A DNA stretch of 64,000 nt, taken from Candidatus Defluviicoccus seviourii (GTDB taxonomy: Bacteria; Pseudomonadota; Alphaproteobacteria; Rhodospirillales; Defluviicoccaceae). The notes below the pieces were generated by a model. That model saw nothing but the letters and a program-made list of their open reading frames with translations. It made no database searches and had not been told where the DNA came from. Made by a program: the position numbers and the translations under genes. Positions 54,856 through 63,355 of the stretch are shown here, piece after piece. The stretch lies in contig UXAT02000054.1 of NCBI GenBank assembly GCA_900609035.2, positions 1-64,000 of the forward strand, given 5' to 3'. The first letter of the stretch is position 1; each line of letters starts with the position of its first letter.

Positions 54856-55105
54856 GGCGAATCCTCCGCGGTTGATACAACTATAATTGTCAATCAGAAG
54901 AGGATTGGCCGTCAAGAGGATCGCATCTACGCATCCCAGCTTGCAGTGTTTCATGTTTTTCGCTAAATCGTAGCGAAAGCTGCAGAGCTGCACACGAGCT
55001 CATGGCGTTGCGGGTTGTTTCGGCCTTGACACACAGGGCGCATTTCCCGGAAAGCAGAGGGCTGCCGTTTGTGTCGCGCGCCGCGCGCTGGGTGGTCTTC
55101 TGACG

Positions 55106-57166
55106 ATGAATCTTGATCTTGCCCGACCGCAGCTGGCGGCTGCGAAGCTCGCGTGGATCTACGATCGGATGTCGCTGATCCGCGCCTTCGAGGAACGGCT
55201 TAAGTGGCTCGTCGGGACGGGCGTCCCCGTCGGCGCGGTGCATTTCTACACTGGCCAGGAGGCGGTCGCGGCCGGCGTCTGTGCCGCGCTCGATCCGGAC
55301 GACTGGATCGCCTCGACGCACCGCGGGCACGGCCACTGCATCGCCCGCGAGGTGGACGTTGCGCCGATGATGGCCGAGCTGTTCGGCAAGCGCACCGGTT
55401 CCAATCGAGCCAAGGGCGGCTCGATGCACATCACCGACATCACGAAGGGCGTGCTGGGCGTCAACCCGATCGTGGGCGCAGGCGTTGCGCATGCCATCGG
55501 CGCGGCCCTCTCGGCCCGCGTGCGCGGCTCGCGTGCCGTCGCCGTTGCCTTCTTCGGCGATGGGGCCGCCAGCATCGGCACGCTGCACGAGTCGATGAAT
55601 CTTGCCGCCATCTGGAAGCTTCCGGTCGTCTTCGTCTGCGAGAACAATGGCTACGCCCAGGCAACGCCGGTCGAGTATGCGGTGCCGTTGCGCGATATCG
55701 CTGATCGCGCGCCCGCGTACGCCATGCCGGGCTGCGTCGTCGACGGCCAGGATGCGATCGCCGTCTGGCAGGCGACCAAGGGGGCCGTACAGGCGGCGCG
55801 CGCCGGCTACGGCCCGTCGCTGATCGAGTGCAAGACCTACCGCTACTACGGCCATCACCAGAGCGACGACACACTCCGCTACCGCACCGCGGAGGAGGAA
55901 CAAGCGGCCCGGGCGCGCGACTGCCTTGCGCTTTTCCGCGCCCGCATGCAGGCGGAAGGCCCACTCTCGGTCGCTGAGCTCGACGCCATCGACGAGCGCA
56001 ACCGTGAGCGGATGGACGAGGCGGTCGCGTTCGCCAGGGAAAGCCTGCTGCCGGACCCGCACGAGCTGTTGACCGACGTTTACGCCCCCGATCCTGCCGG
56101 GCCTGAAGCGCCTTCAGTCATCACCCGCGGTGAGCGCGTGCTGGGCTTCGGCCAGGCGATCAACGAGGCGCTGCGCCAGGAGATGCAACGCGATCCGAAC
56201 GTCATCTTGTTGGGTGAGGACATCGCCGGTGCCGCCGGCCGGGCGCATTTGGGCCTCGTCGATGCCTGGGGTGGACCCATGCGCGCCACCCGTGGCCTGA
56301 TCCAGGAGTTCGGTCCGCAGCGGGTCCTCGATACGCCGATTTCGGAGATGGCCTTCGTCGGCGCTGCCGTCGGTGCCGCCATGACCGGCTTGCGGCCGGT
56401 GGTCGAAATCATGTTCGTTGACCTGATCGGCGTCTGCTACGACCAGATCCTCAATCAGGCCGCCAAGATGCACTACATGATGGGCGGCCGCGTGACCGTG
56501 CCGATGGTGCTGCGCGCAGCCTACGGGACGAGGCGCGACCAGCGCACCTACGGCGGCGGTGCGGCGGCGCAACACTCGCAGACGCTCTACGCCGTTCTTG
56601 CCCATATTCCTGGCCTCAAGGTGGTGGTGCCGAGCACGGCCTATAACGCCAAGGGCTTGACGATGGCTGCCATCCGCGACCCCAACCCGGTCGTGATCCT
56701 CGAGCACAAGTTCTTAGGCGGTGCGGCCAAGGGACCGGTGCCGGAGGAGCCCTACACGCTCGCCATCGGCAAGGCGGAGATTGTGCGGCCAGGCAGCGAC
56801 ATCACGCTGATCGGCATTGGCTGCACCACCCACACCTGCCTCGAGGCGGCGGCCATCTTAGCGGCCGAGCAGGTCGAGGCGGAGGTGATCGACCTCTTGA
56901 CTCTTGCCCCCTTGGACGAGGAGACTGTTTTCGCTTCCGTCCGCCGCACGCATCGCTTGGTCATCGTCGATGAGGATACGCCAGTCGCCTCGATCGGCCG
57001 CGATATTGCTGCTCGCGTCGCCGACCGCTGCTTCGATTTCCTCGACGGGCCGATCAAGTGCGTGAGTGCGCCCGACACACCGGTGCCCTTCTCGGCCGTG
57101 CTCGAAGCACTTTACACGCCGGGTGTCGATCAGGTTGTTGCCGCCGTTCACGACATCATGGGTTGA
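55106..57166 (+). CDS. Fused E1 alpha-beta 2-oxoacid dehydrogenase
   Basis: 686 aa combining both E1 subunits. Residues 1-330 are alpha-like: HFYTGQEAVAAGVCAAL, STHRGHGHCIARE, and the thiamine-diphosphate/Mg motif FFGDGAASIGTLHESMN to CENNGYA. Residues 335-686 are beta-like: GQAINEALRQEMQRDP, LLGEDIAGAAG, DTPISEMAFVGAAVGAAM, and the transketolase C-domain. Relatives oxidatively decarboxylate pyruvate, branched-chain 2-oxoacids or acetoin onto a lipoyl carrier. No catalytic acyltransferase E2 or E3 is nearby; the next gene, 7 bp later, provides lipoyl and E3-binding domains with a hydrolase instead. Confidence 0.93.
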   Translation: MNLDLARPQLAAAKLAWIYDRMSLIRAFEERLKWLVGTGVPVGAVHFYTGQEAVAAGVCAALDPDDWIASTHRGHGHCIAREVDVAPMMAELFGKRTGSNRAKGGSMHITDITKGVLGVNPIVGAGVAHAIGAALSARVRGSRAVAVAFFGDGAASIGTLHESMNLAAIWKLPVVFVCENNGYAQATPVEYAVPLRDIADRAPAYAMPGCVVDGQDAIAVWQATKGAVQAARAGYGPSLIECKTYRYYGHHQSDDTLRYRTAEEEQAARARDCLALFRARMQAEGPLSVAELDAIDERNRERMDEAVAFARESLLPDPHELLTDVYAPDPAGPEAPSVITRGERVLGFGQAINEALRQEMQRDPNVILLGEDIAGAAGRAHLGLVDAWGGPMRATRGLIQEFGPQRVLDTPISEMAFVGAAVGAAMTGLRPVVEIMFVDLIGVCYDQILNQAAKMHYMMGGRVTVPMVLRAAYGTRRDQRTYGGGAAAQHSQTLYAVLAHIPGLKVVVPSTAYNAKGLTMAAIRDPNPVVILEHKFLGGAAKGPVPEEPYTLAIGKAEIVRPGSDITLIGIGCTTHTCLEAAAILAAEQVEAEVIDLLTLAPLDEETVFASVRRTHRLVIVDEDTPVASIGRDIAARVADRCFDFLDGPIKCVSAPDTPVPFSAVLEALYTPGVDQVVAAVHDIMG

Positions 57167-57173
57167 TGCCACC

Positions 57174-58655
57174 TTGGCCGAACCGATCGTCATGCCGAGC
57201 TTCGGGATGTACACGGCTGAGGGCATCCTGGTTGGATGGCTGCAGCCGAGCGGCGTGCGAGTCGCGGCCGGTGATCCCATCTTGTTGATCGAGACCGAGA
57301 AGGCGACGCAAGAGGTTGTCGCACCTGCGGACGGCATCCTGCATCAAGCGGCAAGGATCGGCGAACGCCTGACGGAGCAGGAGGTGGTGGGCTTCATCCT
57401 CGCCGACGGGGAGGTGCCGCCACTTTTCGAAGGCGAACTCGTCACGGCGACGGGCCAGCCGTTCGCCCCGCGGCGCGCCGCCTCCCGCGGCCAGCCTGCG
57501 GCTGAGAAAGCGTTGCCCGAGAGACCGCCCGGCGGGGTGATCGCCACGCCTGCCGCCCGCAAGCTGGCCAGGACAGCCAATATCGATCTGACGCGGCTGA
57601 CTGGCAGCGGCCCCGGCGGTCGCATTGTCGAGGCCGATGTCGAAGCCGCGATTCACAGCGCAGCCGCGCCCGGCGCTGCGCCCGCGCGCGGCTGGTCGCC
57701 TCTGATCCCGGCCACGATCTCGCCCGAAGCGCAGGCGTTCCTCGCCACCTTCCCGGAGCCGGCCGCGAAGCCGCCCTCGCCTGCTGCCGACGACATCGCC
57801 GGCTGGGCGCGCGCCCATGCCGGCAACGAGGCGGAAGTGCGGCAACTGAACGCCGACATCGAAGCACGCTACAAGCCGCAGCTCGTGCAAACGCACGTGG
57901 GCGGCGTGCCGGTGCTCGACATCCGGCCTCAATCCTGGAGCGAGAGCCGGCGAGTTCTCGTCTACGTGCACGGCGGCGGCTACGTCCTGCACAGTGCCGC
58001 CTCGAGCCTGATTTCGAGCGTGCCGGTGGCGGACGACACTGGCCTTCGTGTCTGCGCGGTTGATTACACATGCGCGCCCGCGGCCGGCTACCGGGAGATC
58101 GTGAGCCAGGTTGCGAACGTGGTGACGGCGCTCCGCGCAGCCGGCCACGACTGGGCCGACATCGCCCTGTTCGGCGATTCCGCCGGCGCCGCGATTGCGT
58201 GCGCAGCGATCCTGAAGCTGCGCGACGAAGGCCAAGGTCTGCCGGCAGCCCTCGTCCTATGGTCGCCGTGGGCGGACATCGCCGAGGTCGGCGACAGCTA
58301 CGCGACCCTACGCGATGCCGATCTGGTCTTCCGCTACGAGCAGCACCTCAAGAGCGCCGCACTTGCGTACGCGCCTGCCACCGAACACCGGCACCCCTGG
58401 GTTTCCCCTGTTTACGCTGACTACCGGACCGGCTTTCCGCCGACCCTGATCCAGGGCGGCACCAAGGAAATCTTCTTGAGCAACTGCGTGCGCCTCTATC
58501 AGGCGCTTGATACGGCAGGGCAGACGGCGAAGCTCGATCTTTACGAGGGGATGCCGCACGTGTTCCAAGCGTTCACCCCGGACCTGCCGGAATCAAAGCT
58601 GGCGCGGCAGAAGATGAAGGCCTTTCTCGATCGATACTTGAGCGGCGGCCACTGA
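57174..58655 (+). CDS. Lipoyl/E3-binding/HSL-hydrolase fusion (E2-like)
   Basis: About 493 aa. Residues 1-75: lipoyl domain, EPIVMPSFGMYTAEGIL, with the modifiable Lys43 in IETEKATQEV. Around 120-160: peripheral subunit-binding domain, TPAARKLARTANIDLTRL then GSGPGGRIVEADVEAAI. From about 245: an HSL-type alpha/beta-hydrolase, with oxyanion HGGGYVLHS (His266), nucleophile Ser336 in FGDSAGAA, acid probably Glu in GGTKEIFLSN, and His462 in GMPHVFQ. The E2 acyltransferase core is thus replaced by an esterase fold. Acetoin-type E2 enzymes with a hydrolase-fold domain are a known precedent. TTG 57174 starts the lipoyl domain; the next candidate is ATG 57192. Confidence 0.85.
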   Translation: MAEPIVMPSFGMYTAEGILVGWLQPSGVRVAAGDPILLIETEKATQEVVAPADGILHQAARIGERLTEQEVVGFILADGEVPPLFEGELVTATGQPFAPRRAASRGQPAAEKALPERPPGGVIATPAARKLARTANIDLTRLTGSGPGGRIVEADVEAAIHSAAAPGAAPARGWSPLIPATISPEAQAFLATFPEPAAKPPSPAADDIAGWARAHAGNEAEVRQLNADIEARYKPQLVQTHVGGVPVLDIRPQSWSESRRVLVYVHGGGYVLHSAASSLISSVPVADDTGLRVCAVDYTCAPAAGYREIVSQVANVVTALRAAGHDWADIALFGDSAGAAIACAAILKLRDEGQGLPAALVLWSPWADIAEVGDSYATLRDADLVFRYEQHLKSAALAYAPATEHRHPWVSPVYADYRTGFPPTLIQGGTKEIFLSNCVRLYQALDTAGQTAKLDLYEGMPHVFQAFTPDLPESKLARQKMKAFLDRYLSGGH

Positions 58656-58680
58656 TGGCGAAAACCTTCGGTTCGGTACC

Positions 58681-59535
58681 ATGAACGACGAAAAGAGACC
58701 AATGAACCCCTTGCCCACGAAGCAGCGGCAATCGAGTGTCGACCTCGCCCTGCAGATTCGGCGCACCACGGTGGAGATGACCAGCCGCGCCAACGCCTCG
58801 CACATCGCTTCGTGCTTCTCGGTGACCGACATCCTGGCCGTGCTGTACAGCCGGGTCCTTGTTTTCGATCCGCAGCAGCCGCGCTGGCGGGACCGCGACC
58901 GCTTCATCCTCAGCAAGGGCCATGCCTGCGCGGCGCTCTACGCGGTGCTCGCCGAGTTCGGCTTCTTCCCGAAGGAATGGCTGGAGACATATTACCTGGA
59001 CGGCAGTCGCTTGGCCGGCCACGCGACCCACAAGGGCGTCCCCGGTATCGAAGTCTCGACCGGTGCCCTTGGCCACGGCCTGCCGCTTGCGACCGGCATG
59101 GCGCTCGCCGGCAAGCGGGACGAGCGCGCACACCGCATTTTCTGCGTCTTGAGTGACGGCGAATGCGATGAGGGCTCGAACTGGGAAGCGGCCCTGTTCG
59201 CCCCCCACCACCGTCTCGACAACCTGACGGTGATCATCGACTACAACAAGATCCAGAGCCTTGGCTGGGTCAAGGATGTGATCGACCTCGATCCGCTGGC
59301 GGACAAGTGGCGCGCCTTTGGCTGGGCTGCGCGCGAGGTCGACGGCCACGACCATGCGGCGCTGGAAGCGCTCCTGACCGGCGTCCCGTTCGAAGCCGGC
59401 CGGCCGAGCTGCATCGTCGCGCACACCGTCAAGGGCAAAGGCGTCAGCTTCATGGAGAACAACCTTCAGTATCACTACACCCCGCCGCGCGGGGACGAGC
59501 TGCCGCGCGCCCTTGCCGAGTTGGGGGTGAAATGA
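58681..59535 (+). CDS. Transketolase N-terminal subunit
   Basis: 284 aa. The thiamine-diphosphate-binding half of a split transketolase: RFILSKGHACAALYAVL, GIEVSTGALGHGLPLATGMALA, and the diphosphate/Mg motif SDGECDEGSNWEAALFAPH with DYNKIQSLGW. It needs the C-terminal subunit encoded next; stop and start overlap as ATGA, so the two are made in equal amounts. It starts 25 bp after the lipoyl-hydrolase gene. Split transketolases in sugar or cofactor clusters transfer two-carbon units to specialised acceptors. Confidence 0.93.
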   Translation: MNDEKRPMNPLPTKQRQSSVDLALQIRRTTVEMTSRANASHIASCFSVTDILAVLYSRVLVFDPQQPRWRDRDRFILSKGHACAALYAVLAEFGFFPKEWLETYYLDGSRLAGHATHKGVPGIEVSTGALGHGLPLATGMALAGKRDERAHRIFCVLSDGECDEGSNWEAALFAPHHRLDNLTVIIDYNKIQSLGWVKDVIDLDPLADKWRAFGWAAREVDGHDHAALEALLTGVPFEAGRPSCIVAHTVKGKGVSFMENNLQYHYTPPRGDELPRALAELGVK

Positions 59536-60455
59536 GAAATGCCTTCTTCAACGCCGTCTTTGCGCTGGCGCGCGAGGACGAGCGGATCGTGCTGATGGTC
59601 GGCGATCTCGGCTTTCGCATCGTCGAGGGCTTCATGGCCGAGCGGCCAAAGCAGTTCCTCAATGCCGGCATCGCCGAACAGAACATGATGAGCATGGCGG
59701 CCGGCATGGCGCTCGAAGGCAAGATCGTCTTCGCGTACTCGATCGCCAACTTCCCGACGCTCCGCTGCCTGGAGCAGGTGCGCAACGACGTTTGCTATCA
59801 CGGCGCGCGGGTGGCGATCTTCTGTTCCGGCGGCGGCTTTACCTACGGCTCCATGGGAGTAACCCACCACGTCACCGAGGATCTGGCCGTCACGCGGGCG
59901 ATGCCTGGCCTCACCGTCATCGCGCCGGGCGATCCAATCGAGGCGGCTTGCGTGCCGGCGGCAATCATCGCCCACGACGGGCCGTTTTACGTCCGCCTCG
60001 GCAAGGCGGGCGAGCCCAACATCCACGCCGGCCCGATCGACTTTCAGCGCGGCCGCGCGATCACGGTGCGCGAAGGCGACGATGTCAGCCTGATCGCCAC
60101 CGGCAGCATGCTGCTGGTCGCCACCCGCGCCGCCGATCGCTTGAAAGCGGACGGCATCAACGCCCGCGTCTTGAGCATGCACACGGTCAAGCCGCTCGAT
60201 CTGGATGCGGTCGAGGCCGCAGCCGCCCAGACCGGCGTCATCCTGACGATCGAGGAGCACAGCATCATCGGCGGCCTCGGTGCCGCAGTTGCCGAGTATC
60301 TGGCCGAGCGCCCCGGCGCCGGTCCGCGCTTCAAGCGGCTGGGGGTGCCGTCGGCGTTTGCGAGCGAGATCGGCAGCCAGGACCACCTGCTCGCCCACTT
60401 CGGCCTGACCGAGGCAGGCGTGGCGCAGACAGCGAAACAGATGCTGGCGTCGTAA
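59532..60455 (+). CDS. Transketolase C-terminal subunit
   Basis: 307 aa. Pyrimidine-binding and C-terminal domains: the catalytic Glu in NAGIAEQNMMSMAAGMAL, FAYSIANFPTLRCLEQVRND, HHVTEDLAVTRAMPGLTV, and EEHSIIGGLGAAVAEYL. Starts at ATG 59532 overlapping the N-subunit stop. The residue set fits transketolase or a DXS-like C-half. It ends the thiamine-dependent operon that begins with the E1 gene; the next gene is on the opposite strand, 58 bp away. Confidence 0.93.
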   Translation: MRNAFFNAVFALAREDERIVLMVGDLGFRIVEGFMAERPKQFLNAGIAEQNMMSMAAGMALEGKIVFAYSIANFPTLRCLEQVRNDVCYHGARVAIFCSGGGFTYGSMGVTHHVTEDLAVTRAMPGLTVIAPGDPIEAACVPAAIIAHDGPFYVRLGKAGEPNIHAGPIDFQRGRAITVREGDDVSLIATGSMLLVATRAADRLKADGINARVLSMHTVKPLDLDAVEAAAAQTGVILTIEEHSIIGGLGAAVAEYLAERPGAGPRFKRLGVPSAFASEIGSQDHLLAHFGLTEAGVAQTAKQMLAS

Positions 60456-60512
60456 CGGCAACGGCGACCGATGATGGCGCTTGGAACGCGTGGCCGGTCC
60501 GGGATTGCGCGA

Positions 60513-61328
60513 TCAGCCGCCGGCGTAGTCGCGCACGGCCTGGACCAGCGTCGACGGCCGGCCGATGTCGCGCAGCGTGCCGTGCGGAAACAGGTGCGCG
60601 CGGATGCTCAGGCCATGATCGATCGCGGCCCGCATGATGTCGGCGATCTGGATCTCCTGCGCCGTCCCGTCCGCCGTGCGCTGGACGACGTCCGGACGCA
60701 TCTGGCTGAGCTGCTCGTGCATGAAGCGGGTAAACGACGGTGCCCAGACCGCCGCGCCCCAGGTGTGGGTCATGTGCGTCCGCCCCGGCTTCTCGGCCAG
60801 GTGACGGACCTGCAGATGCTCATCAAAGTCGATCATGCCCCAGTTGTCGGGATCAGCCATCGGGAACGCGGCCAGCACGACATCGGCTCCGCTCTCGGCC
60901 TGAACGGTGTTGATGGTGGCGATGACGTCGTCCTGCTCGATGATGATGTCGGGATAGCCGAAGGCGACGCGGGCGCCCAGAAGGTGGGCGGAAGCGCGGT
61001 CGACGGTGTAGGGAACGCCGTATCCGTAGGGCATGACCAGATAAGCGAGGTCGATGCCGACCAGCGCGCCATCTTGCAGGTAGGCCGGGATGTCCCATTT
61101 GCCGGGGCGCAGCACCAGGAACGCGCGGCGCACGCCGCCGCGGCGCATCTGTTCGAGCAGATAGAGGCAAACCGGCTTGGCGCGTGGCTCGCCGTCCGGC
61201 CCGGCCGGGTTGAAGCCGATCGGGAACAGCTCCTTGCTCAGTGGCAACGGCGAAATGCGATTGGCCGATCCTGCGAGCGGCATTACCCCGACCAGTTCTC
61301 CTGCGTCGTGCCGCGCCGTAGCTGCCAT
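60513..61328 (-). CDS. Nucleotidyltransferase family protein (sugar-1-phosphate type)
   Basis: About 271 aa, NTP_transferase-like. It begins GVMPLAGSANRISPLPLSKE: the usual LAGGxGTRL...P loop is changed to LAGSANRI, so activity is uncertain although KELFPI aligns with the KPM.PV region. Later motifs include VLAAFPMADPDNWGMIDFDE (substrate and metal region) and LAEKPGRTHMTHTWGAAVW. The C-terminus has no left-handed beta-helix. ATG 61328 follows GGAGGGA. It would activate a sugar phosphate for the nearby glycosyltransferase, or is a degenerate regulator. Confidence 0.78.
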   Translation of the reverse strand: MAATARHDAGELVGVMPLAGSANRISPLPLSKELFPIGFNPAGPDGEPRAKPVCLYLLEQMRRGGVRRAFLVLRPGKWDIPAYLQDGALVGIDLAYLVMPYGYGVPYTVDRASAHLLGARVAFGYPDIIIEQDDVIATINTVQAESGADVVLAAFPMADPDNWGMIDFDEHLQVRHLAEKPGRTHMTHTWGAAVWAPSFTRFMHEQLSQMRPDVVQRTADGTAQEIQIADIMRAAIDHGLSIRAHLFPHGTLRDIGRPSTLVQAVRDYAGG

Positions 61329-61521
61329 CGCCGGGTCCCTCCGCGGCCCCCTGCGCCGCCGTTTTCTGGCCCCTTCTAGCACCGGCGTTAAAAAAGTGAT
61401 AGGTTATCCGGTGCTACGCTCGGTATGAGGAACTGCCCGCGGCGACGTTCCGAAAATACTCCCACAAAAATCCCAGTAAAATCCTCTCAAGTATGAATGA
61501 ACCCCTCCACGAGGAGAAGCG

Positions 61522-62472
61522 ATGAAACAGGTGCAGCTGCAGACCCCGAAATATCTCTACATGGGTGGCAAGATCCGCCCGTGGGAAGAGGGCGTGATTC
61601 ATGTCGGGGCAGAAGCCGTTGTCCGCGGCCTTAACGTGTTCGAGGGCGTGAAGGGCTACTGGCAGCAGAACGGCGATTTCGGCATCGTCCTGCTCGAAAA
61701 GCATTACCAACGCCTGCAGCACTCGGCCAAGCTGCTGCACATCCCATGCCCGTGGACCTACGAGCAGTACCGCGACGCGACCTGCGGCTTGATGGCGACC
61801 ATGGTCGAGCCCGGCCGCGACATGTGGGCGCGCACCACGCTCCTCGTCACCGAAGGCTACTGGGGCATCGGTACCGTCGCCGATTTGGTGATCACGGCCT
61901 ATCACCAGGAGCAGAAGATCCCCGATCCGATCGATCTCGGGCTCAGCACCTGGCAGCGGCCGGCGGACGTCGCCTTGCCGGCGCGGATCAAGACCAGCAC
62001 CAACTACCAGGCCGGCCGGTTGGCGCGCATCGAGGGCCGGGCGCGCGGCTGCTCGGAGATGATTCTCCTCAATTCGCAGAGCCGCGTTGGCGAGGCGAGC
62101 GGCGCGTGCGTGCTCATCGTCCGCGACGGCACGGTCATCACGCCGACGGCGGCCGAAGGCGCGCTTGAGAGCATCACACTCGACGCGGTCGAGGCGATTG
62201 CCCGCTCGTACGGCATTCCGTTCGTTCGTCGTCCCGTCGAGCGGACCGAACTCCTGATCGCGGACGAGATGGCGCTGTGCGGGACGCTGTGCGAGGTTGC
62301 CCTCATCAATTCGTACGAGGGCCAGCCGCTGCCTGCCGACCAGCCCATCCTCGGCAAGCTGCAGGCTGCCTACTTCGATGCCGTGCGCCAAGTGAAGCCG
62401 CATCCGTTCATTACCGCGGTGCCGGTCCAACCCGGCGGCGTGGAGGATGTGCGGCGGGCTGTGAGCGCCTGA
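61522..62472 (+). CDS. ilvE: Class IV (branched-chain-type) aminotransferase
   Basis: 316 aa, PLP fold type IV. Motifs: GKIRPWEEGVIHVGAEAVVRG, the catalytic Lys in RIKTSTNYQAGRLA, NSQSRVGEASGACVLIV, TPTAAEGALESITL and ERTELLIADEMALCGT. These match BcaT/IlvE-like enzymes, which transaminate branched-chain 2-oxoacids, though D-amino acid and aminodeoxychorismate relatives share the fold. It is preceded by GAGGAGAAG. The neighbouring E1 enzyme could use the same oxoacids. Gene symbol tentative. Confidence 0.85.
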   Translation: MKQVQLQTPKYLYMGGKIRPWEEGVIHVGAEAVVRGLNVFEGVKGYWQQNGDFGIVLLEKHYQRLQHSAKLLHIPCPWTYEQYRDATCGLMATMVEPGRDMWARTTLLVTEGYWGIGTVADLVITAYHQEQKIPDPIDLGLSTWQRPADVALPARIKTSTNYQAGRLARIEGRARGCSEMILLNSQSRVGEASGACVLIVRDGTVITPTAAEGALESITLDAVEAIARSYGIPFVRRPVERTELLIADEMALCGTLCEVALINSYEGQPLPADQPILGKLQAAYFDAVRQVKPHPFITAVPVQPGGVEDVRRAVSA

Positions 62473-62506
62473 ACGCCCATTCGGGCATGCGTTTGGCGGG
62501 GTACGG

Positions 62507-63235
62507 ATGAGTTCACGACCAGATCCTGAACCAACCCGGTGTCGGTCTGTGGGCCGTTGCTTGCGCGGCGCCATCAGTCGGGCCGCCCGCACCCTTCCAT
62601 TCGCCCACGCGTTGCGGCTGCGCCTTCGCTCGCGTCAGCAGATTTACGCGACGGCTTATGAGAGCAAGGCGTGGCGCAGCGACGAGAGCGGCTCCGGCAC
62701 CGGCTCGGAGCTGCGGGCAACGGCCGAGCTGCGGGCGCGGCTGCCCGAGATCCTGCAGCGCCTGGAGGTGCGCACCTTCCTCGACGCGCCGTGCGGGGAT
62801 TGGAACTGGATGCGCCTCGTCGACCTGCCGGTCGATCGCTACATCGGCATCGACATCGTGCCGACGGTGATCGATGATAACCAGAAGCGTTACGGCAGCG
62901 AGAAGGTCCGGTTTGCGTGTCTCGACCTCACGACCGACCCGCTGCCGGCAGCGAACTTGGTTCTCTGCCGCGCCTGCCTGTTTCACCTCTCGTTCGCCGA
63001 CGGTCGGGCGGTGCTGAACAACCTCAAGAAGACCGGAGCCACATACCTGCTCACGAACTACTTCACTGACGTTGCCCGCAATGTCGACCAGTTCACCGGC
63101 GTACCGTGGCGGCCCCTTGATTTGCGCCAGCCTCCCTTCGCGTTTCCGGAGCCGATTGAGAGCTTCCATGATCACGGTGACGTGGTGCCTACCCTCGTGC
63201 TGGGCTTGTGGCGGTTTGCAGATCTCCGCCTATGA
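62507..63235 (+). CDS. SAM-dependent methyltransferase
   Basis: 242 aa, class I Rossmann-type. SAM-binding motif TFLDAPCGDWNWM with YIGIDIVPTVIDDNQ (acidic residue for SAM ribose), then FACLDLTTDP and VLCRACLFHLSF. The C-terminal half includes LTNYFTDVARNVD and PPFAFPEPIESF, as in many polysaccharide-associated methyltransferases. N-terminal 50 residues are basic. It lies 34 bp after the aminotransferase gene and upstream of a glycosyltransferase, so methylation of a glycan is plausible. Confidence 0.87.
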   Translation: MSSRPDPEPTRCRSVGRCLRGAISRAARTLPFAHALRLRLRSRQQIYATAYESKAWRSDESGSGTGSELRATAELRARLPEILQRLEVRTFLDAPCGDWNWMRLVDLPVDRYIGIDIVPTVIDDNQKRYGSEKVRFACLDLTTDPLPAANLVLCRACLFHLSFADGRAVLNNLKKTGATYLLTNYFTDVARNVDQFTGVPWRPLDLRQPPFAFPEPIESFHDHGDVVPTLVLGLWRFADLRL

Positions 63236-63355
63236 GCCTTCTTCCCTCGATCGGCTGCGGAACCCTCCGCGGCCCGCGCAAAACGCGGTGACAATAAAAC
63301 CCCCAGTCCAAAAGGGGGAAGACGTCGTCGTTCATTGAACTGTATGGTACGAATC

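Noticed and set aside
55106..58655. Ordinary pyruvate dehydrogenase operon
   Set aside because: The second gene lacks the catalytic acyltransferase domain (no HxxxD-G motif region) and instead has a serine hydrolase with HGGG and GDSAG, so it is not a standard E2, and no E3 gene follows.
63300..63318. Hairpin CCCCC...GGGGG before the last glycosyltransferase
   Set aside because: No U-tract follows on the plus strand; on the minus strand TTTTAT follows but no minus-strand gene ends there. The stem is only 5 bp.
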